From NCBI GenBank assembly GCA_035944115.1, contig DASZBJ010000045.1, forward strand, positions 1-64,000: a stretch of 64,000 nucleotides of DNA, read 5' to 3'. This stretch comes from Candidatus Babeliales bacterium (GTDB lineage: Bacteria > Babelota > Babeliae > Babelales > Vermiphilaceae). Position 1 is the first letter of the stretch. Every line of letters starts with the position of its first letter. Below, piece by piece: positions 34,079 to 42,978 of the stretch. The position numbers were made by a program, and so were the translations under genes. The notes below the pieces were generated by a model. It was given only the letters and a program-made list of their open reading frames with translations. It had not been told where the DNA came from and made no database searches.

Positions 34079-36124
34079 ATGAAGAATATAATCACATACC
34101 TAGTACTCGGCCTTACCCTGGCAACCAATCAACTATACCCAGCCGCTGCAGCTGGAGATGAGGAAGAACAAAAACAAACCCAAGAAGCAATCCGCGCATC
34201 TTTACAAGATCCAGAAGAAATCCGTGCACAGGCAAAACGCGACCGAGAACTTGAAGAGTTTCAACGAAAAACAGAACAACAAATTAAAGCTGATCGAGAT
34301 AAAAAATTAAGACAACAAGCGCAAGAAGAAAACGCTGCTGCTCAACCAACAATAGGTCTTGATCAACCGGATGAAGAACTAAATGCTGCTATTGCCGAAT
34401 CATTACAAGAGCAATCATTAGCCGCAGCAGCGCAAGAAGAAACTAAAGAGGAAGAGGAAAAAGAGGCGATCCATTACCAACCAAAAAACAAAACATATCG
34501 CGATGAAGGCTTACGCGCAGCACTTACATTAGCTCCAGGGGTAGATGAACTCATAGGAACCATGGCGCAACCGGCAACAATTTTTGAAAAGAACGCCCAA
34601 ATACAACCGCAAATTATTACCTTACAATATTCTGACCGCTTTACTGACACCTACCAAATGCTCACGATAAGTCCTAACAATAAACTAATCGCAATCAAAT
34701 ATGGCATCCTAGTACTTATCTACGATGCCTCCACTGGTACACTACTTCATACATTAAGAGATCCTGATCGTGCATATAATGTGACTGCTATAACGTTTAC
34801 TTTAGACAGTCGATACATTATAACAAGCGCTACAACGGGGATTGCGCGCATCTGGGATGCAACTACCGGCGAATTAATCCATAGACTTGACGGCCATAGA
34901 AGATTCCTCCGATCTGTAGCCATCAATGCTCAATTTATCGTAACTGGATCAGCAAGCAACGCCATACAAATATGGGATATTAATAATCCTGGCCTACTAC
35001 CTTTACATACCATTAATGCCCCAGCACCTGTGCAATCGGTAGCTATTAATAACAACAACATTGTTCTGGCTGGATGCGAAGATGGTACGGTACTCATAAG
35101 AAACGCAGTTACAGGAAGTCTTCCTATAAGTCCTACTACCGGAGAATATCTAGATACCCTTGAAGGCCCTCTGGAGGGAAGAGTTATTGACGCAGTAGCC
35201 ATCACCGATACAATTGCGGTTGCTGGATCTCGAGACGAGAATACATATGTATGGGACATCAGCACAGGGAAATTATTGCATACATTAACACACACGCATG
35301 ATCCCGCTGATGGCGATACGGAAGTTGATAGCGTCATAGTTAGTCCTAATGGCAAACTGCTTATAATAACTTCATTAGGCGATTATACAACAAACGTATG
35401 GGATATCGCCAACGGAACACTGAAATACACTATCCATAAGGCTGCTTCACTACGCCCTGCGATCAGTTTAAATAGCAAATTCATTATAATTGCGTTGTCT
35501 GATGGCACCGCACAAATATTAGATGCGGCCACAGGCGAACTGTTGCGTACACTAACGGGCAAGAAAATCAATTTGGTAGCGATTAGCCCCAACAACCAAT
35601 TCATTGTTACAACATCTTGGGATGGCATCATGCGAATATGGAGAATAAAACCATATCCATCAATTGCATTACCCGCTCGCAGGGACAATCTTATTGGTGA
35701 AACACAAAAACTAATAACTCAAGCGCAAGGCATGCGCTACTTCCCTAAAGATTTAATCCAAAACTTACAAGACCTCATTGAATCGTTGAAAACACTACAA
35801 CAGAATGACCCTAACATCAAAGCATCTATCTCTACAATCAACAATACTATTATTACAACATTTAATGCAGGCAAGGCAGAGCATATACGCGTTCCTATTA
35901 TCAAAGAAACAATTACGCAAGCTGTCTATCTTTTAAATCAAGCTAAGCGGATCAAGTTTTTCCTAGCAGGGTATTTACGAGCAATACAAGAGCATATTAA
36001 TGCATTAGAAACAACACCATCCATGACCACAGCGCACGCTCAAGATATCCTGAGGCTTATCAAAAAAGAATTTGAACTAGGAGAACGAGAAGCGAAAGAA
36101 AAAGAAGCACGGCAAGACCAATAA
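34079..36124 (+). CDS. Secreted WD40-repeat protein 2 with UIM-like motifs
   Basis: A 681-residue paralogue. ATG 34079 is chosen because it restores the same signal peptide and the same GGAGATGTAATT leader as its neighbours; an upstream ATG at 33986 would lie inside the previous gene. UIM-like motifs are TQEAIRASLQDPEE (about 34-47) and DEELNAAIAESLQEQ (about 98-112), both with the Ala-x3-Ser-x2-acidic core. The WD40 region (about 155-520) is more diverged from copies 1 and 3, including TARIWDATTGELIHRLDGH. Two C-terminal helical repeats follow, almost identical at DNA level to the last two of copy 1. Confidence 0.82.
   Translation: MKNIITYLVLGLTLATNQLYPAAAAGDEEEQKQTQEAIRASLQDPEEIRAQAKRDRELEEFQRKTEQQIKADRDKKLRQQAQEENAAAQPTIGLDQPDEELNAAIAESLQEQSLAAAAQEETKEEEEKEAIHYQPKNKTYRDEGLRAALTLAPGVDELIGTMAQPATIFEKNAQIQPQIITLQYSDRFTDTYQMLTISPNNKLIAIKYGILVLIYDASTGTLLHTLRDPDRAYNVTAITFTLDSRYIITSATTGIARIWDATTGELIHRLDGHRRFLRSVAINAQFIVTGSASNAIQIWDINNPGLLPLHTINAPAPVQSVAINNNNIVLAGCEDGTVLIRNAVTGSLPISPTTGEYLDTLEGPLEGRVIDAVAITDTIAVAGSRDENTYVWDISTGKLLHTLTHTHDPADGDTEVDSVIVSPNGKLLIITSLGDYTTNVWDIANGTLKYTIHKAASLRPAISLNSKFIIIALSDGTAQILDAATGELLRTLTGKKINLVAISPNNQFIVTTSWDGIMRIWRIKPYPSIALPARRDNLIGETQKLITQAQGMRYFPKDLIQNLQDLIESLKTLQQNDPNIKASISTINNTIITTFNAGKAEHIRVPIIKETITQAVYLLNQAKRIKFFLAGYLRAIQEHINALETTPSMTTAHAQDILRLIKKEFELGEREAKEKEARQDQ
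35678..36122 (+). repeat. Near-identical direct repeat in WD40 gene 2
   Basis: Partner of the repeat at 33592-34036, about 2.1 kb apart in direct orientation. Confidence 0.85.
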
Positions 36125-36140
36125 AAATGGAGAGGTAATT

Positions 36141-38075
36141 ATGAAAAATACAATAAAATATCTATTACTCGGCCTTACCCTGGCCACCAATCAGTTATAC
36201 CCCGCTGCTGCAGCTAGGGATGTGGCAGCTCAGGAAGAAGAGCAAAAAGATACCCGAGCGGCCATTGAACTATCCCTGCAGGATCCTGAAGAAGTCCGTG
36301 CACATCAAATACGAGAAGAGAGACTTGCAAAATTTCAGAAAAAGACCGAACAACAAATTAAAGCTAACAGAGCAAAAAAATTAGGCCGCAGACAACAAGA
36401 AGAAGGTGCTGCCGCTGCAGCCCAAGCAGAACCAGGAATAGTTGGCCTTGATGAGCCTTATGAGGAGGAGCTAGACGCTGCTATCGCTGCATCATTACAA
36501 GAAGCCGGAGCACCACAAGAAGAGACCAAAGAAATAGCAGAATCTCATACACCGCAAAGAGCAAAGGCGCGGAAAGCAAGAAGCCCACAAGAACAAGAAG
36601 AAGACAGACAGCTCTATCAAAGACATCTAGAGATGCTTGAAAAAGTACGTCAAGAAGATAAGGCAGCACGAGAACGACGCGGCGAGCGTCCCATAAAATA
36701 TAAAGAGCAAGCAATTATAGGACACCTCCCCAATGTATTAGGAAACCGAATAGAAGCAATGGCACAGCCAATAAGAGTTTTTGAAACAAATTCAGCGGGG
36801 CTCATCAATTCGGTAATTATTGAAGGCGATGGTGAATCGATGGGCGCAATCAGTCCCGATAGCACCTTCATTGTTACAATAACTAGTTATGGCCTGGTAT
36901 ATATACGAGATTCCAGCACAGGCAAAATTCTCCATGAGCCTATCGAGCATAAAACAATCGGCAAAATAATTATTAGCAAAAATAACTTAATTGCAATAGT
37001 ATCTGGCAATACTGCAGATGTATGGGATGGCAATACAGGAACATTCAAGTACAACCTTATTGGTCACACAAATACAATAAGGGACATTGCCTTCAGTAAT
37101 GATAATCAATTCATTGTAACAGGCTCATCAGACAACACTGCACGTGTATGGAACACTGCTGATGGAACATTACGCCATATACTCACGGGCCATACAAGAG
37201 CAATAACTTCTGTCGCTATAAGCCCAGATAATATGTTCATTGTTACAGGATCTTATGATGGCATGGCACGCGTATGGGATCCTTCAACAGGAACAGTTAT
37301 GATCGATGCAGATACCGGATTATATATTCCTACCCTAGAAGGTAATCACCGTATATATAGGGTAGCTATAAGCTCAAATAATAAATTCATTGCAACAGGA
37401 TCGGATGAAGGACTTACACATATATGGGATGCTCATACTGGCGATCTAATACGTCAACTTAATGAACGATACTCAGGTCCAATAACTTCAATTGCCATCA
37501 GTCCAAACAATCAATTTATTGCAATAGGATCTAATGATGCTGGAATTGTACGCGTGTGGGACACTAACAATGGAGCATTAATGCACGAACTTATAGGTCA
37601 TGATGACGACATATATTCCGTAGCCATCAGTTCTAATAACGAACTCATTATCACAAACGGTCGGGACTATAAAGCGCGTATATGGGATGCTAACACTGGA
37701 CAACTATTACATACCTTGCGAGATCCAGATGGAGGTATATTATCTGCTTTCATCAGCCCTGATATGCAATTCATTGTCACAACAGCACGCTCGCACAAAA
37801 CCACAGAAGATATCACGCGTATATGGAGAGCCAAACCTGTACCTGCAATCGCAGCGCATGCACGAATTATAGAAGCATTGATTACACAGGCCCACCGCCT
37901 CCTCGATCAAGCAAAGCGTATTAAAGAGTTTCCTATAGAACGTATACATGCAGTGCAAGGATATATCAACCAAATCGAAACGGCCGATACACTTTCTCAA
38001 GAACAAATAGATACCATCAGAAAACTTATAGAAACTGAATTTCAGCTGGGCAAACAGGAAGCAAATGGAAAGTGA
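36141..38075 (+). CDS. Secreted WD40-repeat protein 3 with UIM-like motifs
   Basis: A 644-residue paralogue with the same signal peptide. UIM-like motifs are TRAAIELSLQDPEE (about 38-51) and YEEELDAAIAASLQE (about 107-121). A longer, Arg/Glu-rich linker precedes the propeller. The first propeller blade (MAQPIRVFETNSAGLINSVIIEG) is nearly identical to copy 1. About seven WD40-type repeats follow (DNTARVWNTADGTLRHILTGH is clearest) and a single C-terminal helical repeat (IEALITQAHRLLDQAKRIKEFP). It lies 16 nt after copy 2, with its own GGAG site. Confidence 0.82.
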   Translation: MKNTIKYLLLGLTLATNQLYPAAAARDVAAQEEEQKDTRAAIELSLQDPEEVRAHQIREERLAKFQKKTEQQIKANRAKKLGRRQQEEGAAAAAQAEPGIVGLDEPYEEELDAAIAASLQEAGAPQEETKEIAESHTPQRAKARKARSPQEQEEDRQLYQRHLEMLEKVRQEDKAARERRGERPIKYKEQAIIGHLPNVLGNRIEAMAQPIRVFETNSAGLINSVIIEGDGESMGAISPDSTFIVTITSYGLVYIRDSSTGKILHEPIEHKTIGKIIISKNNLIAIVSGNTADVWDGNTGTFKYNLIGHTNTIRDIAFSNDNQFIVTGSSDNTARVWNTADGTLRHILTGHTRAITSVAISPDNMFIVTGSYDGMARVWDPSTGTVMIDADTGLYIPTLEGNHRIYRVAISSNNKFIATGSDEGLTHIWDAHTGDLIRQLNERYSGPITSIAISPNNQFIAIGSNDAGIVRVWDTNNGALMHELIGHDDDIYSVAISSNNELIITNGRDYKARIWDANTGQLLHTLRDPDGGILSAFISPDMQFIVTTARSHKTTEDITRIWRAKPVPAIAAHARIIEALITQAHRLLDQAKRIKEFPIERIHAVQGYINQIETADTLSQEQIDTIRKLIETEFQLGKQEANGK

Positions 38076-38080
38076 GGGTC

Positions 38081-38407
38081 CTATCTTCCTCGTTGCAATG
38101 CCGCAGCATAGCTAAAATCCATAAAATAGTTATACAAAAAGGTGTCATCCAAAACTTGATATTGATTGCCGCAAAGAAAGTAATCTTTGAGAAATTCACG
38201 CAGACGAGTAAGTTCTCGCAATCGTCCTCCCTTATTTTTAGGATCGGCAATAGTCAGATCGAGCATTTCAAGCGCCCGTTCAAATACTCCTACGCTCACT
38301 TCACACTCACCCTTATTGCGCCAACGGATTGCACGATCTATGTCACACCCAATGTTGGCCATTTGTTCAAGCATTGAAAATTTAAACCATCGCTCTGGTA
38401 TTATCAT
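38081..38407 (-). CDS. Small helical protein paired with the DUF5674 gene
   Basis: A 108-residue, mostly helical protein starting MIIPERWFKFSMLEQMANIG, with WRNKGE, ALEMLDLTI and LRELTRLREFLKDYF. Proteins of this type often adjoin DUF5674 genes in diverse bacteria as far as I can recall. The ATG overlaps the stop of the upstream gene by four bases (ATGA type), so the two are translated together. HEPN-like helices are possible but not shown. Confidence 0.6.
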   Translation of the reverse strand: MIIPERWFKFSMLEQMANIGCDIDRAIRWRNKGECEVSVGVFERALEMLDLTIADPKNKGGRLRELTRLREFLKDYFLCGNQYQVLDDTFLYNYFMDFSYAAALQRGR

Positions 38408-38748
38408 ATTACCACCAATGTATTTACAATATTTTTTATTTTTTCCTGAATTTCAGAATTATACACACCCCGCCCTCTATTTCCCTGAACTGGACGTATA
38501 TTAATCATTGAATCAAATTCAATAAATGCTTCATGCCCAATTTTGCTCGGGTGAATGTTGATACCCCAAAGATGTTCTTGCCGAGATCCATGTTCAAGCA
38601 AAAAACATTCTTCTTCAGAATGATAGTCTGCATCAACCACCATAATTCCACGTTCAATGTCAACGACTGCTTTCACCAACCTCTCAAACATTTTTCCTGA
38701 CATTTTTGCCAGCTCTTGAACTGAAATCTTTTTATCCACTAAGACCAT
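38404..38748 (-). CDS. DUF5674 family protein
   Basis: A 114-residue protein with the family's recognisable core: KMFERLVKAVVDIERGIMVVDAD, HSEEECFLLEHGSRQEHLWGINI, EFDSMINIRPVQGNRGRGV and a closing IQEKIKNIVN. Function is unknown. The coupled two-gene arrangement resembles small toxin-antitoxin units, which is inference only. Confidence 0.75.
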   Translation of the reverse strand: MVLVDKKISVQELAKMSGKMFERLVKAVVDIERGIMVVDADYHSEEECFLLEHGSRQEHLWGINIHPSKIGHEAFIEFDSMINIRPVQGNRGRGVYNSEIQEKIKNIVNTLVVI

Positions 38749-38875
38749 ATTGCCGTTCCTTGTGAAATTGCATAGACACGAAATTTACACTATATTTAAT
38801 GACATGTTTTCAACACTATGCGATCAATTATAACAAGCGATCTCTCATATCTCAAGACCGATTATAAGGCTCTAC

Positions 38876-41596
38876 ATGATCCCTCTGAAACTACAAATAA
38901 AAAACTTTCTTAGCTATGGTCCTGAAATCCAAACTGTTGATTTCTCTGCGTACCCACTCATCTGTTTATCGGGTAAAAATGGGCATGGGAAATCAGCGCT
39001 TTTAGATGCGATCACCTGGGCGCTTTGGGGACAAGCGCGCAAACCGTTTGGTGTAGCAAAAGCAGATGAAAGTCTGGTTCATCTGGGACAAGCACAGATG
39101 TTTGTTGTTCTCGATTTTATATTTAATGAGCAGACATACCGCGTGCGACGAGAATTTATTAAATCATATGGTAAGACAATTACCAATGTCGATTTTGGCA
39201 TTATCGATGCTGACACCAACAGTTTTATTGCACTAACCGATAAAACCAGCAAACGAACGCAAGAAAAAATCGAACAAATGCTGAACCTTGATATGGAATC
39301 GTTTGTTAATTCAGCGTTTCTCCGGCAAGGACAAGCAAACGAGTTTTCAAAAAAATCAGCAAAAGATCGAAAAAAAATTCTTGCAACTATTTTAGGCCTC
39401 AACCGTTACGAATCATTACGCACACTCGCTCATGAAAAAATGAAGGTGCTCAATAATGAAAAAACAATAAAAATTACCTTACAAGAAAAACGAGAACAGG
39501 AACTTGCTAAAAAGACAGATCTGATGCACAAGCTGCATGAGCAAGAACTGGCATTACAGACTATCATGACGCAAGAACAACAACTGAGCGCCCAACAAAA
39601 AGAAATTGCTCAAAAACAAAAAAATATAGCCGAGCAAGAGCAACAGTTCATGCTTGTATCATATCAACATGACAGCCTTCTTAAAAAACAGTCAGAACTC
39701 ATCGCTCACCTAGTGGAAACACGAAAACTATGGAAGACAGCGCATAAACAGCTCCTTTCTATTGCAGGCAAAGAACTGCTTGAACAGAAACAGAAAGCAG
39801 CCATTAATCAAATACAGCTCTATCAAGAACAGTTTCATAAGAGCCTGACCATACAATCACAAATACTTACCCTTACGCAACAGCACAATCAGCAAAAAAA
39901 TGAGCTTACTGCACACCATGCAACCCATGTACAAACAAAAAAATTAGCCATTGAACAGCTCCTGTTTGAACAAAAGAATCATGCAACGTTGATTCACGAA
40001 ACTGATATTAGCTACCAAGAACATGAGAAACAGAGAACTACCCTAGAACATGAACACACGATGCTTGATAGTGCTATTAAAGGCTACCGAGCACAAACTC
40101 CACATAGTGAACGCATAAAAAAACAGTTTGAAAAAAGGCGTGAGGCGTACCAATCATTTATTACTCAAGGCAACTATATACAACAAGAGCTCGCTCAACT
40201 AAAACAGAAACAAAAGATGGTACATGATAAAGACAACCCAAGTTGTCCATTGTGCGAACAAAATTTATCCGCATCGCGCAAACGATTTTTGAATGACACT
40301 TTTTGTACGACAGAAACATTTTTAACGCATCGCTTAACGCGCCTAACACACGTAATTGCACGACTTAAAAAGCTTCTTGTTGAGCAACATACGCATATTG
40401 AGCAAATAAAAAAGCAGACTGAAGAATATCATCGCTCTGTTACCAAACAAGAAGAACTTAATAAAACAATGATAGCTCTCGCCGGAACGATTACTGCCAA
40501 AAAAGAGCAGTTAACAACGCATGCTCAACACAAAATAGTCATAATGCATCGTATTACTACGGCACAAGCCGAATATGAAACAATCAAACAAATGGCGTTA
40601 CACAACTTAGAACATGATGCCCTTATTAAAGTAACATCCCAGCGCATTACTGCTTTAGAAAAAGAGTATGCTACCATTGAATACAAAGATTCTGAGCATA
40701 AGCAAGTCCAAATGGCTCTCAAAGAGATTGAACATGCCTTGGCACAGTATGCACAAATAGCTGAGCAAAAACCGCTCCAGCAGCAAAGAGCAATAACAAT
40801 TACCACAGTATGCGCATCCCTAAAATCAATTAAAAAAGAAATAACCTCATTGCATCATACGCTACAACAATTTCATAATCTTACTGCCCAAGTACATGCA
40901 ATTGCACAAGCTGCAACAACCATCGCGAATCAACAAAAAAATCTTTTGCATCAAAAAGAAGTTATTTTGCAGGAAAAAGGAAGCCTACTCAATCAAAAAA
41001 ACAAACTAGAACAGCTAGAATCAGAATCTCATCAAGAGCAGACTGATATACAAACGCTTACCGCCACCATAGATGATTATTACACAATTGCCACAGCAAT
41101 TGGAAAAGATGGTATTCAGGCATTATTAATAGAAGAAGCCATCCCGGAAATAGAAGAGGAAGCAAATCAATTATTAGGACGCCTTACGAATAATCAATCT
41201 CATATTATTATTGAATCTGTCCGTGATTTAAAAAGTGGCGGCACCAGAGAAACACTTGATATCAAAATATCTGATGCAATCGGCATACGCCCTTATGAGC
41301 TATTCTCTGGCGGGGAAGCATTTCGTATCGATTTTTCTCTGCGCATTGCAATTTCAAAACTCCTTGCGCGAAGAGCCGGCACTTCGCTACAAACGCTCAT
41401 TATCGATGAAGGGTTTGGTTCACAAGATGAAGAAGGACTCAATAACATCATGGAAGCGCTCTACAAAATACAAGACGATTTTTCAAAAATCATCATTGTA
41501 TCTCACCTTGCCAGCATGAAAGATCAATTCCCCGTTCACTTTTTGGTAGAAAAAACTGCACAGGGTAGCCTTGTCTCTGTGATGGAACAGGGGTAA
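38876..41596 (+). CDS. sbcC: SbcC/Rad50-type DNA repair ATPase
   Basis: A 906-residue SMC-like ATPase. Walker A GKNGHGKSA (Lys39) lies in the N-terminal lobe. Two long coiled coils surround a zinc hook SCPLCEQNL near residue 460. The C-terminal lobe carries the signature LFSGGEAFRIDFSLRIAISKLLARR, Walker B TLIIDEGFGSQ and a switch histidine in VSHLASM. With the nuclease SbcD it would process hairpins and DNA ends. No sbcD is adjacent, which is unusual. An intrinsic terminator follows. Confidence 0.94.
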   Translation: MIPLKLQIKNFLSYGPEIQTVDFSAYPLICLSGKNGHGKSALLDAITWALWGQARKPFGVAKADESLVHLGQAQMFVVLDFIFNEQTYRVRREFIKSYGKTITNVDFGIIDADTNSFIALTDKTSKRTQEKIEQMLNLDMESFVNSAFLRQGQANEFSKKSAKDRKKILATILGLNRYESLRTLAHEKMKVLNNEKTIKITLQEKREQELAKKTDLMHKLHEQELALQTIMTQEQQLSAQQKEIAQKQKNIAEQEQQFMLVSYQHDSLLKKQSELIAHLVETRKLWKTAHKQLLSIAGKELLEQKQKAAINQIQLYQEQFHKSLTIQSQILTLTQQHNQQKNELTAHHATHVQTKKLAIEQLLFEQKNHATLIHETDISYQEHEKQRTTLEHEHTMLDSAIKGYRAQTPHSERIKKQFEKRREAYQSFITQGNYIQQELAQLKQKQKMVHDKDNPSCPLCEQNLSASRKRFLNDTFCTTETFLTHRLTRLTHVIARLKKLLVEQHTHIEQIKKQTEEYHRSVTKQEELNKTMIALAGTITAKKEQLTTHAQHKIVIMHRITTAQAEYETIKQMALHNLEHDALIKVTSQRITALEKEYATIEYKDSEHKQVQMALKEIEHALAQYAQIAEQKPLQQQRAITITTVCASLKSIKKEITSLHHTLQQFHNLTAQVHAIAQAATTIANQQKNLLHQKEVILQEKGSLLNQKNKLEQLESESHQEQTDIQTLTATIDDYYTIATAIGKDGIQALLIEEAIPEIEEEANQLLGRLTNNQSHIIIESVRDLKSGGTRETLDIKISDAIGIRPYELFSGGEAFRIDFSLRIAISKLLARRAGTSLQTLIIDEGFGSQDEEGLNNIMEALYKIQDDFSKIIIVSHLASMKDQFPVHFLVEKTAQGSLVSVMEQG

Positions 41597-41611
41597 AGTA
41601 CAATCGGAAAT

Positions 41612-41655
41612 CAACAAAAAAATGACAGCATTTTTAAGTGCTGTCATTTTTATTA
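41612..41655. terminator. Bidirectional rho-independent terminator
   Basis: AAATGACAGCA pairs with TGCTGTCATTT around TTTTTAAG, flanked by A- and T-runs. It serves sbcC from the left and the small exported protein gene from the right. Its arms resemble those of the hairpin at 42263-42298. Confidence 0.88.
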
Positions 41656-41678
41656 TCTATGTAATGTTCACGCATCGA

Positions 41679-42131
41679 TCAAAAGTAGTACTTCTTACCT
41701 GCCATCGCTGCTGCAGTCACTAATCCACCAAAGAACAGTCGTTTGAAACCTTGTTTGTGTTCCGCTACAAATCGACTCACCGGTTTAAGTGCTCGTAATA
41801 ATCGCCATTCTGCTTTAACCGCCCATATTACCACTTCTGCATGGCCAGTCGAACGGAGAAGCCCTTCAATTGTCTCTCCAATAACATCATCAATATTTTC
41901 AGAATTTTCCGCTGCTATTTTTTGTAACTCTTCGCGCACGCGTTCCTGCACTTGTTTTGAAGCTTGAGTCTGAGCGGTTTCCTTGAAACCCTCTTTAATA
42001 GTTGTAAGAGCTTTTTTAACATTCTCTCTACCGAACCACTTGGTCGCTGCAGATCCTTCTTGACCAAACGTAATAGTAACCGTAGAAAATGCCAATAACA
42101 CCGCCATAAGCTTTGATATAGTATAATTCAT
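41679..42131 (-). CDS. Small exported helical protein, unknown
   Basis: A 150-residue protein with a signal peptide (about 1-23, ending TITFG), a charged helical centre (KKALTTIKEGFKETAQTQAS, EELQKIAAENSENIDDVIGETIEGLLR) and a C-terminal hydrophobic segment (RLFFGGLVTAAAMAG) that may anchor in a membrane. AGGAGG lies 8 nt upstream of the ATG. No domain recognised. Confidence 0.7.
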   Translation of the reverse strand: MNYTISKLMAVLLAFSTVTITFGQEGSAATKWFGRENVKKALTTIKEGFKETAQTQASKQVQERVREELQKIAAENSENIDDVIGETIEGLLRSTGHAEVVIWAVKAEWRLLRALKPVSRFVAEHKQGFKRLFFGGLVTAAAMAGKKYYF

Positions 42132-42262
42132 GATATAACCTCCTATACATTAATCTTCATTCTTATCTATACTCAGAATAGACCAAAAAATCGACTACCT
42201 CAAAAGCCCCCTCCAAAGGGCCTTAATTAGTCACGAATCCCCACCGCTACGTGGACAATGGC

Positions 42263-42298
42263 CAAAAAAAAATGACAGTATTTTAGTACTGTCATTTC
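42263..42298 (-). terminator. Rho-independent terminator of the ribosomal super-operon
   Basis: On the minus strand AAATGACAGTA and TACTGTCATTT form an 11-pair stem around a 6-nt loop, followed by eight or nine T. It lies just past the NifU-like gene, the last gene of the operon. Confidence 0.9.
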
Positions 42299-42333
42299 CC
42301 TATACATTCTATTGTCAATAGCCGATCAGCCCT

Positions 42334-42585
42334 CTACGCCTCAACCTGTACTACCTGTTTAATTTCAGGCACTTGGCTCATTAGGGTATCTTGGACCCCT
42401 AATTTGAACGTATACATTGCTGCTGGACATCCAACACAAGCACCAGTTAATCTGATGGAAACTATGCCATCTTGAAACTGTACGAACTCAATATCGCCAC
42501 CGTCTGTCATAATAGCCGGTCGTATGATATCAAGTATTGCCTGTATTTTCTCTATAACCTCTTGGTTACCGAAATCCATGCTCAT
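42334..42585 (-). CDS. NifU-like C-terminal domain Fe-S scaffold protein
   Basis: An 83-residue NifU C-terminal-type domain. MTDGGDIEFV and the cluster-binding CVGC in GACVGCPAAMYTFK are hallmarks. Such proteins carry iron-sulfur clusters to client enzymes, here perhaps the HemW-like protein. It starts right after the rplQ stop (second ATG at 42579 is possible) and is the last gene of the operon, an unusual place for an Fe-S scaffold. Confidence 0.9.
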   Translation of the reverse strand: MSMDFGNQEVIEKIQAILDIIRPAIMTDGGDIEFVQFQDGIVSIRLTGACVGCPAAMYTFKLGVQDTLMSQVPEIKQVVQVEA

Positions 42586-42942
42586 CTACACCCATTCTAG
42601 GCGTGCAACTTGCGCGGTATCACTCATACGACGTCCCATTGGGATCACACGAGTATATCCACCTGGACGATCTACATATCGTGGTGCAATTTCAGTAAAC
42701 AGTTTTAGCAATGCTGTTTCTGAGTATGGTAATAATGCCTTTGCACGACGACGCACATTAAAATGGTTACCTTGACGCGCAAGAGTAATCATTTTTTCCG
42801 CAAATCGTTGCGTTTCTTTTACATTTGCTTTCGTTGAAACAAGATGACCATATGTCACCAAATGTATCACCTGATTGCGCAGAAAAGATCGTTTATGAGA
42901 AGGCTTAAGATTTAATTTTTTTCTACCATTTTGATGTTTCAT
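42586..42942 (-). CDS. rplQ: 50S ribosomal protein L17
   Basis: 118 residues with the conserved L17 core LNLKPSHKRSFLRNQVIHL and the closing GGYTRVIPMGRRMSDTA. It follows rpoA as in most bacteria and lines the peptide exit tunnel region of the large subunit. Confidence 0.97.
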   Translation of the reverse strand: MKHQNGRKKLNLKPSHKRSFLRNQVIHLVTYGHLVSTKANVKETQRFAEKMITLARQGNHFNVRRRAKALLPYSETALLKLFTEIAPRYVDRPGGYTRVIPMGRRMSDTAQVARLEWV

Positions 42943-42978
42943 GGTACATGTTACCTTTGCATTAACAAACTATATCTC

